Assembly: GCF_005490785.1 (NCBI RefSeq)
Contig: NZ_CP027295.1
Location: 310,001-374,000 of the forward strand
Reading direction: 5' to 3'
Origin: Brachybacterium sp. SGAir0954
GTDB lineage: Bacteria; Actinomycetota; Actinomycetes; Actinomycetales; Dermabacteraceae
DNA length: 64,000 nt
The first letter of the stretch is position 1; each line of letters begins with the position of its first letter. Below the pieces are notes generated by a model that was given only the letters and a program-made list of their open reading frames with translations, was not told the origin of the DNA and did not search any database. Position numbers and translations under genes: made by a program. Positions 52,430-61,713 of this stretch are shown here, piece after piece.

Positions 52430-53809
52430 TCAGCCGCTGAAGCCGCCCCCGCCACCGGGCATGTCCTTGAAGCGCGAGTAGTGGCCCTCGAAGGCGACCG
52501 GGATGGTGGCGGTCGCGCCGTTGCGGTGCTTGGCGACGATGAGGTCCGCCTCGCCGGCGCGGGAGGACTCCTTCTCGTAGTAGTCCTCGCGGTGGATGAG
52601 GAGGATGAGGTCGGCGTCCTGCTCGATCGAGCCGGACTCGCGCAGGTCGCTCATCATCGGCTTCTTGTCCTGTCGCTGCTCGCTGCCACGGTTCAGCTGC
52701 GAGATCGCGATGACGGGGACCTCGATCTCCTTCGCGAGCAGCTTGAGCGCACGGGAGAACTCCGAGACCTCCTGCTGGCGGGACTCGACCTTCTTGCCCG
52801 AGCTCATGAGCTGCAGGTAGTCGATGACGACGAGGGAGAGGTCGTGCTTCTGCTTCAGGCGCCGGCACTTCGCGCGGATCTCCATGAGCGACATGTTCGC
52901 GGAGTCGTCCATGAACAGCGGGGCGTCGGCGATGCGGCTCATGGCGCGGGCCATGGCCTGCCAGTCGCGGTCGTCCATGGAGCCGTCGCGCATGCGGTTC
53001 ATCGGCACCTGCGCCTCGGCGGAGAGCAGACGCATCGTGATCTCGGTCTTGTCCATCTCGAGGGAGAAGATGACGCTGGACTTGCCGTTGTGGATCGAGG
53101 CGGAGCGCAGCACGTCCATGCCGAGCGTCGTCTTGCCCATCGCGGGGCGGCCGGCGAAGATGATCAGCTGGCCGCCGTGGAGGCCCTGGGTGAGGTCGTC
53201 GAACTCGGCGAAGCCGGTGGGCACGCCGGTGACCTGGCCGCCGCGGTTCTGGGTCGCCTCGATCTGGTTGAGGGTCTCGTCGATGACCTCGCCGAGCGGC
53301 ACGAAGTCCTCGCTCTGGCCGCGCTCGGTGACGGCGTAGACCTGCGCCTGCGCCTCGTTGATGACCTCCTCGACCTCGCCGCCGTCGGTCGCGTAGCCGA
53401 GCTGGACGATGCGGGTGCCGGCCTCGACGAGGCGGCGCAGGGTGGCCCGCTCGACGACGATCTCGGCGTAGTAGCCGGCGTTCGCCGCGGTGGGGACCAT
53501 GTCGATGAGGTCCGCGAGGTAGGCGCCGCCGCCCACGCGCTGCAGCTCGCCGCGCTTGGAGAGCTCGTCGGAGACGGTGACGAGGTCCGCCGGTTCGCCG
53601 CGGCCGTAGAGGTCGATGATCGCCTCGAAGATCAGCTCGTGCGCGGGGCGGTAGAAGTCGTTGCCGCGCACCGTCTCGACGACGTCGGCGATCGCGTCCT
53701 TGGACAGCATCATGCCGCCCAGCACGCCGCGCTCGGCGTTGAGGTCCTGGGGCGGGGTGCGCTCCAGGCCGCGATCGGGACCGGCTTCGAAGGCTTCTGC
53801 TGTCGTCAC
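52430..53809 (-). CDS. dnaB: Replicative DNA helicase DnaB
   Basis: A 459-residue hexameric helicase. The N-terminal domain (LNAERGVLGGMMLSKDAI) binds primase. The RecA-like motor has Walker A GRPAMGKTTL, an SLEM segment, Walker B VVIDYLQLM and an RESGSIEQDADL arginine-finger region. No intein interrupts it. The GTG start has a TACACT box (53816-53821) 6 bases upstream and no ribosome site, so it is probably leaderless. The Gly-rich end (PGGGGGFSG) is normal for the family. It lies away from the usual rplI-ssb neighbours. Confidence 0.95.
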   Translation of the reverse strand: MTTAEAFEAGPDRGLERTPPQDLNAERGVLGGMMLSKDAIADVVETVRGNDFYRPAHELIFEAIIDLYGRGEPADLVTVSDELSKRGELQRVGGGAYLADLIDMVPTAANAGYYAEIVVERATLRRLVEAGTRIVQLGYATDGGEVEEVINEAQAQVYAVTERGQSEDFVPLGEVIDETLNQIEATQNRGGQVTGVPTGFAEFDDLTQGLHGGQLIIFAGRPAMGKTTLGMDVLRSASIHNGKSSVIFSLEMDKTEITMRLLSAEAQVPMNRMRDGSMDDRDWQAMARAMSRIADAPLFMDDSANMSLMEIRAKCRRLKQKHDLSLVVIDYLQLMSSGKKVESRQQEVSEFSRALKLLAKEIEVPVIAISQLNRGSEQRQDKKPMMSDLRESGSIEQDADLILLIHREDYYEKESSRAGEADLIVAKHRNGATATIPVAFEGHYSRFKDMPGGGGGFSG

Positions 53810-54004
53810 CGGACCAGTGTAGGAACCCGGGCGGATCCTCGGGCCCCAGGGGGCGGCCGATGGGGGTGATGTGCGTCTGGGGAGGAAGGACCACGGTCGA
53901 CGATGCCCGCATCGCCCCTTGAAGCCGGGCAGTGCACCGGAGGTACAGTGCTGACACGCATTAGACCACTGGTACACATCCCATGCACCGGATCGGAGAC
54001 GACC

Positions 54005-54454
54005 ATGAGCTCGGACGCGACCACGACCACGCGGGCCCACGCGAGCCTGCTGCCCTTCGCCCTCGCCCTGATCGCCGCGAACGCGGCGGTGCACGTGATC
54101 CTCGTGCTCGCGGGCAACCGGATCACCGTCCTCACCACGCTCCCCCTCCTCGCCGTCGCGATCGGCACGGCGATCTACCTGCTCACGAGCGGCCGCGCGC
54201 TGGGCCGGGTGCGCTACGGGCGCTTCGTCGCGCACGCGCTCTGCTACGCGACCGTCAACGTCGGCTACCTCCTGCACGCCTACCTGCTGATCGGCCTCGG
54301 CTCCCCCGCGATCGCCGGGAGCGGCAGCGGCACGGCGATCGATCCGACGTGGCTCGGCGCCTCCCTCGGCATGGCCGGCCTCTGGGGCCTGGGCCTGATC
54401 CTCCACGGCGTCGGCGCCGTGCTGGACCGCGGCTTCGAGGCGCCGCGCCGATGA
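54005..54454 (+). CDS. Four-segment membrane protein, PadR-linked
   Basis: A 149-residue membrane protein with four hydrophobic segments (about 15-37, 41-60, 72-98, 118-138). No family is recognised with confidence. It overlaps the PadR-type gene by ATGA, so the regulator probably controls this membrane protein. A CTGACA (53951-53956) upstream could be a -35 box; nearby GTACAGTG and CACTGGTAC halves might form an operator. Confidence 0.7.
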   Translation: MSSDATTTTRAHASLLPFALALIAANAAVHVILVLAGNRITVLTTLPLLAVAIGTAIYLLTSGRALGRVRYGRFVAHALCYATVNVGYLLHAYLLIGLGSPAIAGSGSGTAIDPTWLGASLGMAGLWGLGLILHGVGAVLDRGFEAPRR

Positions 54455-54798
54455 CCGGCGCGGCGGGCCTCGGCCCCGAGGACGCCGAATGGGCGGGAGA
54501 GCTCGCGCGCTCCTGGGTCGAGGTCTACAAGAAGTCGGCGACCACGCTCGCGCTGCTGCGCCTGATCGACGCGCACGGCCCGCTCCCCGCGGCGGGCCTC
54601 GCCCCGCTCTTCGAGGAGACGACGGGCTGGACCCTCACCGAGCGCGGGCTCTACCGCACGCTGCGGCGGCTCGCGGAGTCCGGGGTGCTCGCCATGGAGC
54701 GGGTCGACGTGGCCCGCACGGGTGCGAAGCGGCAGGACTTCTCGCTCACCGCCGTCGGCCGCGACTACCTCGAGCGGATCGAGCGCGAGCTCGTCTGA
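54451..54798 (+). CDS. PadR-family transcriptional regulator
   Basis: A 115-residue winged-helix protein. The recognition region is TERGLYRTLRRLAESGVLAMERV, followed by the KRQDFSLTAVGRDYLERIE wing and C-terminal helix. PadR proteins repress adjacent membrane or efflux genes until an aromatic or hydrophobic ligand binds. It is coupled to the membrane protein gene upstream and converges on the GT2-GtrA gene. Confidence 0.82.
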   Translation: MTGAAGLGPEDAEWAGELARSWVEVYKKSATTLALLRLIDAHGPLPAAGLAPLFEETTGWTLTERGLYRTLRRLAESGVLAMERVDVARTGAKRQDFSLTAVGRDYLERIERELV

Positions 54799-54805
54799 GG
54801 CGCCC

Positions 54806-55939
54806 TCACCCGTGCTCCCGCCGCCGGAACACGATCAGCTTCTGGACCACATAGCTGAGCGCGAACAGCAGCAGGTCGGAGGTGATCTTCGCGGCCACGA
54901 GCGGCATGCCGAGCGCGGTGAGGGCGCCGACGATCGCGACGCCGCCCGCGAGCACGACCGCGGCGAGCGCGACGTAGCCACTCAGCGCGCGGCGCAGCGG
55001 GGCGCGGCGGCCGGAGCGGAACACGAGGTGGCGGTTGATCGCGAAATTCGCGCCGCCGCTGACCACCCGGGCGAGGGTCATGCCGAGCCAGACGGGCGCC
55101 CCGAGCGCGACGGCGCCGAGAAGCAGCCCCGTGTCGATCGCGAAGGCGGCGAGGCCGCTGCCCGCGAAGGTGAGGACGGGGGCGAGCACGCGCAGGGAGT
55201 CCCGCAGCGGGCGGAAGTGGCTCGTCGCGTTCTCGTCGACGTACACGGTCGCGATCGGCAGCTGCCGCAGGGTGATCCCCTGGCGGGCGGCGGCGACGAG
55301 CATCGTGTACTCGTACTCGTAGCGGTCCCCGGGCACGGTCCCGGCCCAGTCGAGCAGGGTCGCGGGGATGCCGCGCAGGCCCGTCTGGGTGTCGCCCAGG
55401 CGCACCCCGGAGACGGCCTCGAACAGGCGGGCGCTCACGGCGTTGCCGAACCACGAGCGCAGCGGCACCTCGCCGCGGGCGAAGGAGCGCACGCCGAGCA
55501 CGATCCCCCCGGGGCCGGTGGCCGTGCGCGGGGCGTCGAGCGCCTCGATCACGCGGAGCACGTCGGCCAGGGTGTGCTGCCCGTCGGCGTCCGCGGTGAC
55601 GACGCCGCGACCGGGCAGCTCGGACTGCACGAGGGTGAAGGCGGCGCGGAGGGCCGCCCCCTTGCCGCGGTTCACGGGCAGGTGCAGGACGCGCGCGCCG
55701 AGCACCTCGCACACGTCGAAGGTGACGGCGTGGTCGGGGCCGGAGCCGTCGTCCACGACCACGGACTCGACGCCGTGGGCGGCGAGCGCGGCGACGAGCT
55801 CGACGAGCTCCGGGCCGGGCTCGAGCGCCGGGATGACGACGACCGCGGAGGGCGTCGTCGGGGCGTCGGGGCGGGACGGGGCCGGCGCGGGGGCCGTGCG
55901 GGAGGTCTCGGTGGGTCGCTTCTGGAACTGGATGGTCAT
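54806..55939 (-). CDS. GT2 glycosyltransferase fused to GtrA-like membrane domain
   Basis: A 377-residue protein. The glycosyltransferase-2 domain (about 30-235) has VVVDDGSG (60-67) and the metal-binding DAD (117-119) in ADADGQH, as in dolichyl-phosphate-mannose-synthase-like enzymes. The C-terminal 120 residues form four membrane segments of the GtrA type (GLAAFAIDTGLLLGAV, then FAINRHLVFRS), which flip or scaffold lipid-linked sugars. The ATG at 55939 follows the glycosidase gene by 4 bases and is preferred over the upstream ATG at 55987. It probably makes a lipid-linked sugar for a surface polymer. Confidence 0.9.
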   Translation of the reverse strand: MTIQFQKRPTETSRTAPAPAPSRPDAPTTPSAVVVIPALEPGPELVELVAALAAHGVESVVVDDGSGPDHAVTFDVCEVLGARVLHLPVNRGKGAALRAAFTLVQSELPGRGVVTADADGQHTLADVLRVIEALDAPRTATGPGGIVLGVRSFARGEVPLRSWFGNAVSARLFEAVSGVRLGDTQTGLRGIPATLLDWAGTVPGDRYEYEYTMLVAAARQGITLRQLPIATVYVDENATSHFRPLRDSLRVLAPVLTFAGSGLAAFAIDTGLLLGAVALGAPVWLGMTLARVVSGGANFAINRHLVFRSGRRAPLRRALSGYVALAAVVLAGGVAIVGALTALGMPLVAAKITSDLLLFALSYVVQKLIVFRRREHG

Positions 55940-55943
55940 GTCG

Positions 55944-56954
55944 TCACCCCGCCACGTAGAGGATGTCGCTGGTGGCGCGCTCGCCACCGTTGCTGGGCTG
56001 GTTGAGGATCGCGCCGTCGACGATCATGACGCTCGAGCCGCCTCCGTCGAGGTTGTAGCCGGTGGTGCAGCCGAGTCCGGCGAGGATCTCGCCGAGCTCC
56101 GGCAGGCCCACGCCGCGCGAGTAGCCCTCGCTGCGGCCGTCGACCACGAGGAACACCAGGTGGTTGTCGCCGATCACGCCGATCGCGGTGCGCGGCTGCT
56201 CGCCCTGGATCGAGTGGTTGCCGACGTTGGTGTCGATCTCGATGTCCTCGACGCCGTCCGGCACGGCGCCGTCGACGAGGACGGCCGGGCCGAAGCTGAG
56301 GGTCTGCCAGACGCCGGCGTCGAGCAGCTCCTGGGCGCTCGTGGCGGTCTCGTCGTAGACCTCGACGTGGCCGTCGGCGTAGAAGGCGAGGCCGTCGCGG
56401 GCGGGCTCGTCGCGGTAGATGACGCCGTTGCGGATCTCGATGCCGGTGTCGCGGAAGCCGTAGTAGTCGCCGTTGATGGCGAGCACGGCGTCGTGGTCCG
56501 AGGCCATGGTGCTGGGATTGTCGGTGATGTTCTGGCCGAACTCGTCCTGCGCGAAGGCGGAGCGGATGATGCTCGCGTCGTCCACCTCGATCTCCGCCGC
56601 GTACCAGGCGAGGGCCTCGGAGCCGGTGCCGGTCGCGGTGGAGGTGAGCGTGATCGTCGTGGTCGAGGAGGTGTAGCCGGTCTCGGTGTACGCGCCGTCG
56701 GTCGCGAGGGCGGCAGTGGTCGCGGAGGTGCCGGCGGCCTCCTCCGCGGCGGAGACGCTCGAGACCTCGACCTTCTCCCGCAGGAAGCGGTCGTAGGCCC
56801 AGGCGGCGGAGCCGCCGGTGCCGGCGAGCACCGCCACGCCGCCGCCGATCAGGGCACGGCGGGTGACGGTGCGGCGGCGGGTGCGGGTCGTGGTGGTCGA
56901 CCCGCCCGTCGGGGGCGGGGTGGGAGGGCTGGCGGGGTCCGGTGGAGTTCTCAT
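55944..56954 (-). CDS. Secreted phosphodiester glycosidase (NAGPA domain)
   Basis: A 336-residue protein. A basic start with TRRALIGGGVAVLAGTGG (about 31-48) forms a signal anchor, possibly Tat-type. The NAGPA domain follows: VLAINGDYYGF (Asn161), FGPAVLVDGAV, PRTAIGVIGDNHLVFLVVDG, and the hallmark NLDGGGSSVM near the end with ERATSDILYV. Related enzymes remove sugars linked through phosphodiester bonds, for example from teichoic acid or lipid carriers. It is co-transcribed with the GT2-GtrA gene and divergent from the DUF4956-VTC operon. I see no gene in the 240-base gap between them. Confidence 0.9.
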   Translation of the reverse strand: MRTPPDPASPPTPPPTGGSTTTTRTRRRTVTRRALIGGGVAVLAGTGGSAAWAYDRFLREKVEVSSVSAAEEAAGTSATTAALATDGAYTETGYTSSTTTITLTSTATGTGSEALAWYAAEIEVDDASIIRSAFAQDEFGQNITDNPSTMASDHDAVLAINGDYYGFRDTGIEIRNGVIYRDEPARDGLAFYADGHVEVYDETATSAQELLDAGVWQTLSFGPAVLVDGAVPDGVEDIEIDTNVGNHSIQGEQPRTAIGVIGDNHLVFLVVDGRSEGYSRGVGLPELGEILAGLGCTTGYNLDGGGSSVMIVDGAILNQPSNGGERATSDILYVAG

Positions 56955-57197
56955 GCCCTGAAGACTCCGCCGCGTGCCTATGCGGCGGTGCCCACGGATG
57001 CTGTGCCGTGCCTGTGCGTGCCCGCCGACCGCTCCGCGCCGGCGCCCGCCACGCGTTCCCGCAGGTCAACGGCTCGGAGTAGGTCGAGGTCACCCGCTGT
57101 TCATCTCTCATACAGGTACGACAGGGCGGTCATAGGAGATCCATAGGCAGGCCCCGGAGGGTTGCTCCCATCAACCCCCGACCCCGAGGAGCCCCCG

Positions 57198-57851
57198 ATG
57201 TCCGCCTACCTCCTGTACGCACTCGACCTCGCGGCCGTGCTGACGCTGACCTTCGGCGTGTACTGGCCGCGCCACCGCCGCCGCGACCTCGTCGTCGCCT
57301 TCCTCGGGATCAACGTGGGCGTGCTCGCCGTCGCCGCGCTGCTCGCCGGATCCGCGGTCTCCGCGGGCCTGGGCCTGGGCCTGTTCGGCGTCCTCTCGAT
57401 CATCCGCCTGCGCTCCGACGAGCTCGCCCAGCACGAGATCGCCTACTACTTCGCAGTGCTCGCCCTGGGCCTCGTCGCCGGGCTCTCCACCACACCCTCG
57501 GTCCTCGCGGTCGTGTTCATGGTGCTCATCGTCGCGACGATGGCGATCGTGGACCACCCGGCGCTGCTGGGCAGCCACCGCCGCCAGCTGATCATGGTGG
57601 ACCGCGCGATCGCCGACGAGCCCACCCTCCGCGCCCACCTCGAGGAGATGCTCGGGGCCGACGTCACCGCCCTCACCGTGCAGCGCCTCGACACCGTGGC
57701 CGACACGACCCTCGTGGACGTCCGCTACCGGGTGCGCCCGGGCCGCCGCTCCGCCGGGCACCTGGCCCCGTCGGCCGATCGACTCACCGCCCCCGCCGAG
57801 GAGCCCGCGCTCGCCGCCCGCACCGCCGAGGCCCCGGTGATGGCGCGATGA
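57198..57851 (+). CDS. DUF4956 membrane protein
   Basis: A 217-residue protein with four membrane segments (about 5-22, 28-66, 80-100, 105-120) and a soluble C-terminal domain (GADVTALTVQRLDTVADTTLVDVRYRV). The FGVLSIIRLRSDELAQHEIAYYFAVLALGLVAG region is characteristic of DUF4956. The family is found next to VTC-type polymerases, as here, where it overlaps the next gene by ATGA. It may export or anchor the polymer. A GAGGAG site precedes the ATG. Confidence 0.88.
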   Translation: MSAYLLYALDLAAVLTLTFGVYWPRHRRRDLVVAFLGINVGVLAVAALLAGSAVSAGLGLGLFGVLSIIRLRSDELAQHEIAYYFAVLALGLVAGLSTTPSVLAVVFMVLIVATMAIVDHPALLGSHRRQLIMVDRAIADEPTLRAHLEEMLGADVTALTVQRLDTVADTTLVDVRYRVRPGRRSAGHLAPSADRLTAPAEEPALAARTAEAPVMAR

Positions 57852-58657
57852 CCGCCCTGGACACCCTGCCCGCGGTGGGCCTCGAGGAGATCACCGAGCG
57901 CGCCGCCCTCATGACCCGCGTGGACCGCAAGTACCTCGTCCCGCGCGCGGAGGTCGACGAGCTGCTCGCCGGCTCCCCCGCCGAGCTGCGGGCCCTCGAG
58001 ATCGACGGCCGACGCCGCCAGGCCTACCTCTCCCTCTACTACGACACCGAGGACCTCGCCGCCTACCGGGCGGCGGCCACGGGCCGACGTCGCCGCTGGA
58101 AGGTGCGCCGACGGGTGTACGTGGACTCGGGCGCCTCGTTCCTCGAGGTGAAGACCCGCACCGGCCGCGGGGAGTCCTCGAAGCTCCGGATCGCCCTCCC
58201 GGCGGAGACGGACGGGGCCGTCACCGGGATCGCGGCGTCGGACCCGCTCACCGATCCGCTCGCGGGACCTGCGCTCGACTTCGTGCTCGAGACCCTCGCG
58301 GAGGCCGGCTGCGCCACCCCGGAGGGACCGCTCGTCCCGGTGCTCGCCACCACCTACGACCGCTCCACCGTGCTGCTCGCGGAGGAGGACGCCCGGCTCA
58401 CCCTCGACGACGCGCTCGTCTGGACCGGCCCCGGCGGCGACGCCCGCCGGCTCGCGGACCAGGTCGTCGTCGAGACGAAGGCCGGCACCCGCCCCAGCAG
58501 CGTCGACCGGGCGCTGTGGCGGGCCGGCCACCGCCCGCAGCGCCTCTCGAAGTACGCGACGGGACTGGCCCTGCTGGACCCCGAGCTCCCCGCCAACCGC
58601 TGGCACCGCACGGTGTCGCGGCTCGACACCGCGCAGCACCTCCACACCGCCGCCTGA
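57848..58657 (+). CDS. VTC-domain polyphosphate-polymerase-like protein
   Basis: A 269-residue VTC domain. In yeast, Vtc4 makes polyphosphate from ATP inside a tunnel lined with basic residues. Matching elements here are TRVDRKYLV, SLYYDTEDLAAY, RRRWKVRRRVY, FLEVKTRTGRGESSKLRI, LATTYDRSTVLL, RLTLDDAL and VVETKAG, giving the tunnel Lys, Arg and metal-binding Glu. No membrane segment is present; the coupled DUF4956 protein may supply one. Polyphosphate synthesis is likely by family, but the product has not been tested for most bacterial homologues. Confidence 0.9.
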   Translation: MTALDTLPAVGLEEITERAALMTRVDRKYLVPRAEVDELLAGSPAELRALEIDGRRRQAYLSLYYDTEDLAAYRAAATGRRRRWKVRRRVYVDSGASFLEVKTRTGRGESSKLRIALPAETDGAVTGIAASDPLTDPLAGPALDFVLETLAEAGCATPEGPLVPVLATTYDRSTVLLAEEDARLTLDDALVWTGPGGDARRLADQVVVETKAGTRPSSVDRALWRAGHRPQRLSKYATGLALLDPELPANRWHRTVSRLDTAQHLHTAA

Positions 58658-58684
58658 CCCCATCACTCCCGGAAGGACCCCGCC

Positions 58685-60073
58685 ATGACCTCCACGACCC
58701 CTCGCCGCCGCGGCCTCCGCCGCCTCACCACCGCCGCCGTCGCCGGCGCCGCGACCCTCGCCCTCGCCGCCTGCGGCGCCGCGACCGCCATCACGGGCGC
58801 GGACTCCTCGAGCGAATCGACCACCTCCACGAGCAGCAGCTCGTCCGCCGTCGCCACCACGGCCTCGGACGAGGGCCGCACCAACGACCTGCTCTCGAGC
58901 CTCGACCTCACGAGCCTCGACACCCATTACGACGAGGACGACCTCACCTGGGACTCCTCCGGGGAGCAGGCGATCACGCTCTCCGACTCGGGCTCCACCT
59001 CGGACTCCGACGGGGTCACCGTGGACGGCTCGACCGTCACGATCACCGAGGGCGGCGTGTACCGGGTCTCCGGGACGCTCTCCGACGGCCAGCTCGTCGT
59101 CGCCGCGCCGGACGACGAGACCGTCACGATCATCATGGACGGCGTCTCGATCACGAACAGCTCCGGCACCGGCATCGCCGTGACCAGCGCCGACGAGGTC
59201 ACCCTGTCCCTCGAGGAGGGCACCGAGAACTCCGTCGAGGACGGCTCCGGCTACGAGGTCTCCGACGACTCCACGCCCGTCGCGGCGATCGCCTCCGCCT
59301 CCGACCTCACGATCGCGGGCAGCGGCTCGCTCACCGTCACCGGCAACACGAACGACGGCATCTCCACCAAGGACGGCGTCGTCATCGCGAGCGGCACCGT
59401 CACCGTGAACGCGGCGGACGACGCCGTGCGCGGCAAGGACTACGTCTCGATCCTCGACGGCACCCTCGACCTCACGAGCGGCGGCGACGCCATCAAGTCC
59501 GACAACTACGAGGACGAGGACCGCGGCTGGGTGCTCATCAGCGCCGGCGACATCACGATCGACTCCGGCGACGACGGCATCGACGCGGAGCAGGCGGTCG
59601 AGGTCCTCGACGGGACGCTCACCATCTCGCAGTCGGTCGAGGGTATCGAGGCGCAGGACGTGATGCTCGTGGGCGGCACCACCTCGATTACGGCCTCCGA
59701 CGACGGCGTGAACGCGACCGCCGCGAACACCGCCGACTCGACCGACGGCACCACCGCGGACTCGGGCGAGACCGGCGGCCCCGGCGGCGGCGGTGGCGGC
59801 GAGGAGGACGACGGCTCGTGGCTGTCGGTCTCCGGCGGCACCCTCACGATCGACGCGGGCTTCGACGGCCTCGACTCCAACGGCTCGATCTCGCTGACCG
59901 GCGGCACGCTCGACATCACGAGCGCCGACAACGGCGGCGACTCCCCCGTCGACGCGAACGGCGACATCACCTTCGACGGCGCGACCCTCACCGCGAACGG
60001 CACCGAGATCACCTCTGCGGACGATCTCAGCTCCGGCGGCATGGGCGGCATGGGCGGCGGTCCGCAGGGCTGA
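58685..60073 (+). CDS. Beta-helical carbohydrate-binding-type lipoprotein
   Basis: A 462-residue lipoprotein. The signal peptide ends in LALAAC (Cys30), followed by a Ser/Thr-rich linker. The mature part (about 90-440) consists of repeats such as SGTVTVNAADDAVRGKD and GDITIDSGDDGIDAEQ, typical of the DUF4353-type right-handed beta-helix called a carbohydrate-binding domain. A Gly/Glu-rich loop interrupts it near 365-380. It ends in Gly/Met-rich repeats. Many Asp residues suggest calcium binding. It is the third gene of the DUF4956-VTC operon and probably interacts with a surface polymer. Confidence 0.88.
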   Translation: MTSTTPRRRGLRRLTTAAVAGAATLALAACGAATAITGADSSSESTTSTSSSSSAVATTASDEGRTNDLLSSLDLTSLDTHYDEDDLTWDSSGEQAITLSDSGSTSDSDGVTVDGSTVTITEGGVYRVSGTLSDGQLVVAAPDDETVTIIMDGVSITNSSGTGIAVTSADEVTLSLEEGTENSVEDGSGYEVSDDSTPVAAIASASDLTIAGSGSLTVTGNTNDGISTKDGVVIASGTVTVNAADDAVRGKDYVSILDGTLDLTSGGDAIKSDNYEDEDRGWVLISAGDITIDSGDDGIDAEQAVEVLDGTLTISQSVEGIEAQDVMLVGGTTSITASDDGVNATAANTADSTDGTTADSGETGGPGGGGGGEEDDGSWLSVSGGTLTIDAGFDGLDSNGSISLTGGTLDITSADNGGDSPVDANGDITFDGATLTANGTEITSADDLSSGGMGGMGGGPQG

Positions 60074-60112
60074 TCCGCAGGATCCCGTCGCAGGCCGTGG
60101 CGCGGCGACACC

Positions 60113-60144
60113 GGGCGGGTCGTCCCCTCGGGGGCGGCCCGCCC
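60113..60144. terminator. Bidirectional terminator hairpin
   Basis: GGGCGGG-T-CG-T-CCCC pairs with the complementary arm (15 base pairs including two G-U) around a 2-base loop, between the convergent lipoprotein and VOC genes. Confidence 0.65.
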
Positions 60145-60149
60145 TCCTG

Positions 60150-61001
60150 TCAGCCCTGCTGGGCGCGGGAGGAGTCGATGATCTGCAGCGATCCGCCCTG
60201 CGGGTCCGCGATCGTCGCGACGCGGCCGAAGGGGCTGTCCATCGGGCCGTCGAGCACGCTGCCGCCCAGGGCCGCGACCTGCTCGGCGGCCCGGTCGCAG
60301 TCCTCGACGGCGATGTAGGGGCGCCAGTAGCTGGGCACCTGCTCGGGGAGCCACGGCGAGGCGTCGCAGAGCCCGGCGCTCGCGCCCTCGCCGCCCTGGT
60401 CCGTCGCGTAGCGGAAGGAGTCGTCGTCCGAGGGCATGCGCACCGCGTCCCAGCCGAACACGCCGCGGTAGAACGGCTCGGCGGCGTCGAAGTCCTTGGT
60501 CATGAGCTCGAACCAGGCGGGCGTGCCGGGGGTGCCGGGCTTGTCGAAGCCGGCGAAGGGGGCCGCCTGCCAGAAGCCGACGGCGGCGCCGGAGGGGTCC
60601 TGCCCGACGGACATGTGGCCGAGGCCCGGCACCTCCATCGGCGGGAACAGCACGGTGCCGCCCGCGACGGGGATCGCCTCGGCGGTCGCGGCGGCGTCGT
60701 CGGTCGCGAGGTAGACGGTCCAGGCGGTGGGCTGCTCGGCGGGGTCGGTTACGCTGCCGTCCGGGTTCATCGCGGCCATGAGCCCGCCGACGGGGTGCCC
60801 GTCGCGGGTCGCCATCGTGTAGTGACCGAACTCCTCGCCGGTATCCGTGAGGTCCCAGCCGAAGAGCTCCCCGTAGAAGGTCTTCGCCCCCTCGATGTCA
60901 TGGGTGAACAGGTCGATCCAGCAGGGCGTCCCGGCGCGCGGCGCGGGACGGGAGTCGGTGGCGGCGGGGTCCTGCGGCGTCGTCGGGCTCTGCTCGGACA
61001 T
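60150..61001 (-). CDS. Two-domain VOC (glyoxalase-like) protein
   Basis: A 283-residue protein with two VOC halves: PCWIDLFTHDIEGAKTFYGELFGWDL (about 26-51) and PAWFELMTKDFDAAEPFYRGVFGWDA (about 156-181), each ending in a strand with DPSGAAVGFWQ or DPQGGSLQIID. Similar proteins such as Cfp30B-like hydroxylase-related proteins bind small molecules; the substrate is unknown. A GAGGAG site precedes the start. A TAGCGT box lies about 60 bases upstream. Confidence 0.88.
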   Translation of the reverse strand: MSEQSPTTPQDPAATDSRPAPRAGTPCWIDLFTHDIEGAKTFYGELFGWDLTDTGEEFGHYTMATRDGHPVGGLMAAMNPDGSVTDPAEQPTAWTVYLATDDAAATAEAIPVAGGTVLFPPMEVPGLGHMSVGQDPSGAAVGFWQAAPFAGFDKPGTPGTPAWFELMTKDFDAAEPFYRGVFGWDAVRMPSDDDSFRYATDQGGEGASAGLCDASPWLPEQVPSYWRPYIAVEDCDRAAEQVAALGGSVLDGPMDSPFGRVATIADPQGGSLQIIDSSRAQQG

Positions 61002-61125
61002 GACTGCTCCTCGATGGGTCAGCTGCGCCCCGGTGGGCGCGGGTCGTCGCCGCGAACGCTACTCGCGGCCCGTCGGGCGGGGAAGAGGACCGTCCGCGCG
61101 GAAGGGAACCGGCGGCGGGACGGTC

Positions 61126-61653
61126 TCAGCCGCGGTCGGTGGTGCCGAGCACGTAGGCGGCCTGGCCGAGGTGCTGGGCGGCGTCGTCGATGATGCTGAC
61201 CAGGCGCACCGCCCGGGTGATGGGGGCGCCGTCGTACTCCCCGATGGCCTCGTCGAGGTCGGCGTCGGCGAGCGTGCCGAGGTAGTCGTGCAGCGCGTCG
61301 GCGGTGGCGAGCACGTAGTCGATGAGGGCGTCGCCGTCCTCGACGACGATCGCGCGGGCCTCCCCCTCGCTGTGCCCGTAGCCGACGGCGCGGCCGGCCT
61401 CCCCGAGGCCGAGCCTCTCGCCGAATCCCTGGGCGTTCCAGACCTCGGGCTGCCCCGAGAGGTGGGCGAGCTGCACGTCGATCTCGCGGCCCGTGTGCCA
61501 GAGCAGCCAGGCGAGGGAGTTCGGGTGGCCGGCGGGGTGGGCGTTGAGCACGGCGGGGTCGAGCTGCCCGCGCAGCGCCTCGGCGGCGTCGCGGGGGCGG
61601 GAGGCGAGGTCGAGCAGGATGCGGCGGGCGAGGGTTCCGGAGCTGCGCGTCAT
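61126..61653 (-). CDS. DinB-fold (DUF664-like, mycothiol transferase-type) protein
   Basis: A 175-residue four-helix protein. HPNSLAWLLWHTGREIDVQLAHLSG (His-rich second helix) and DDAAQHLGQAAYVLG (C-terminal helix) supply the His ligands of a DinB-type metal site. Actinobacterial members are thiol transferases that use mycothiol, or are of unknown function. A TAGCGT box (61661-61666) lies 7 bases before the ATG with no ribosome site, so it is probably leaderless. Confidence 0.82.
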   Translation of the reverse strand: MTRSSGTLARRILLDLASRPRDAAEALRGQLDPAVLNAHPAGHPNSLAWLLWHTGREIDVQLAHLSGQPEVWNAQGFGERLGLGEAGRAVGYGHSEGEARAIVVEDGDALIDYVLATADALHDYLGTLADADLDEAIGEYDGAPITRAVRLVSIIDDAAQHLGQAAYVLGTTDRG

Positions 61654-61713
61654 GGTGACGACGCTACTCCGCGGGTGGGACCGTCGAGCGGTCGGGGCCC
61701 GGGTCAGTCGGGG

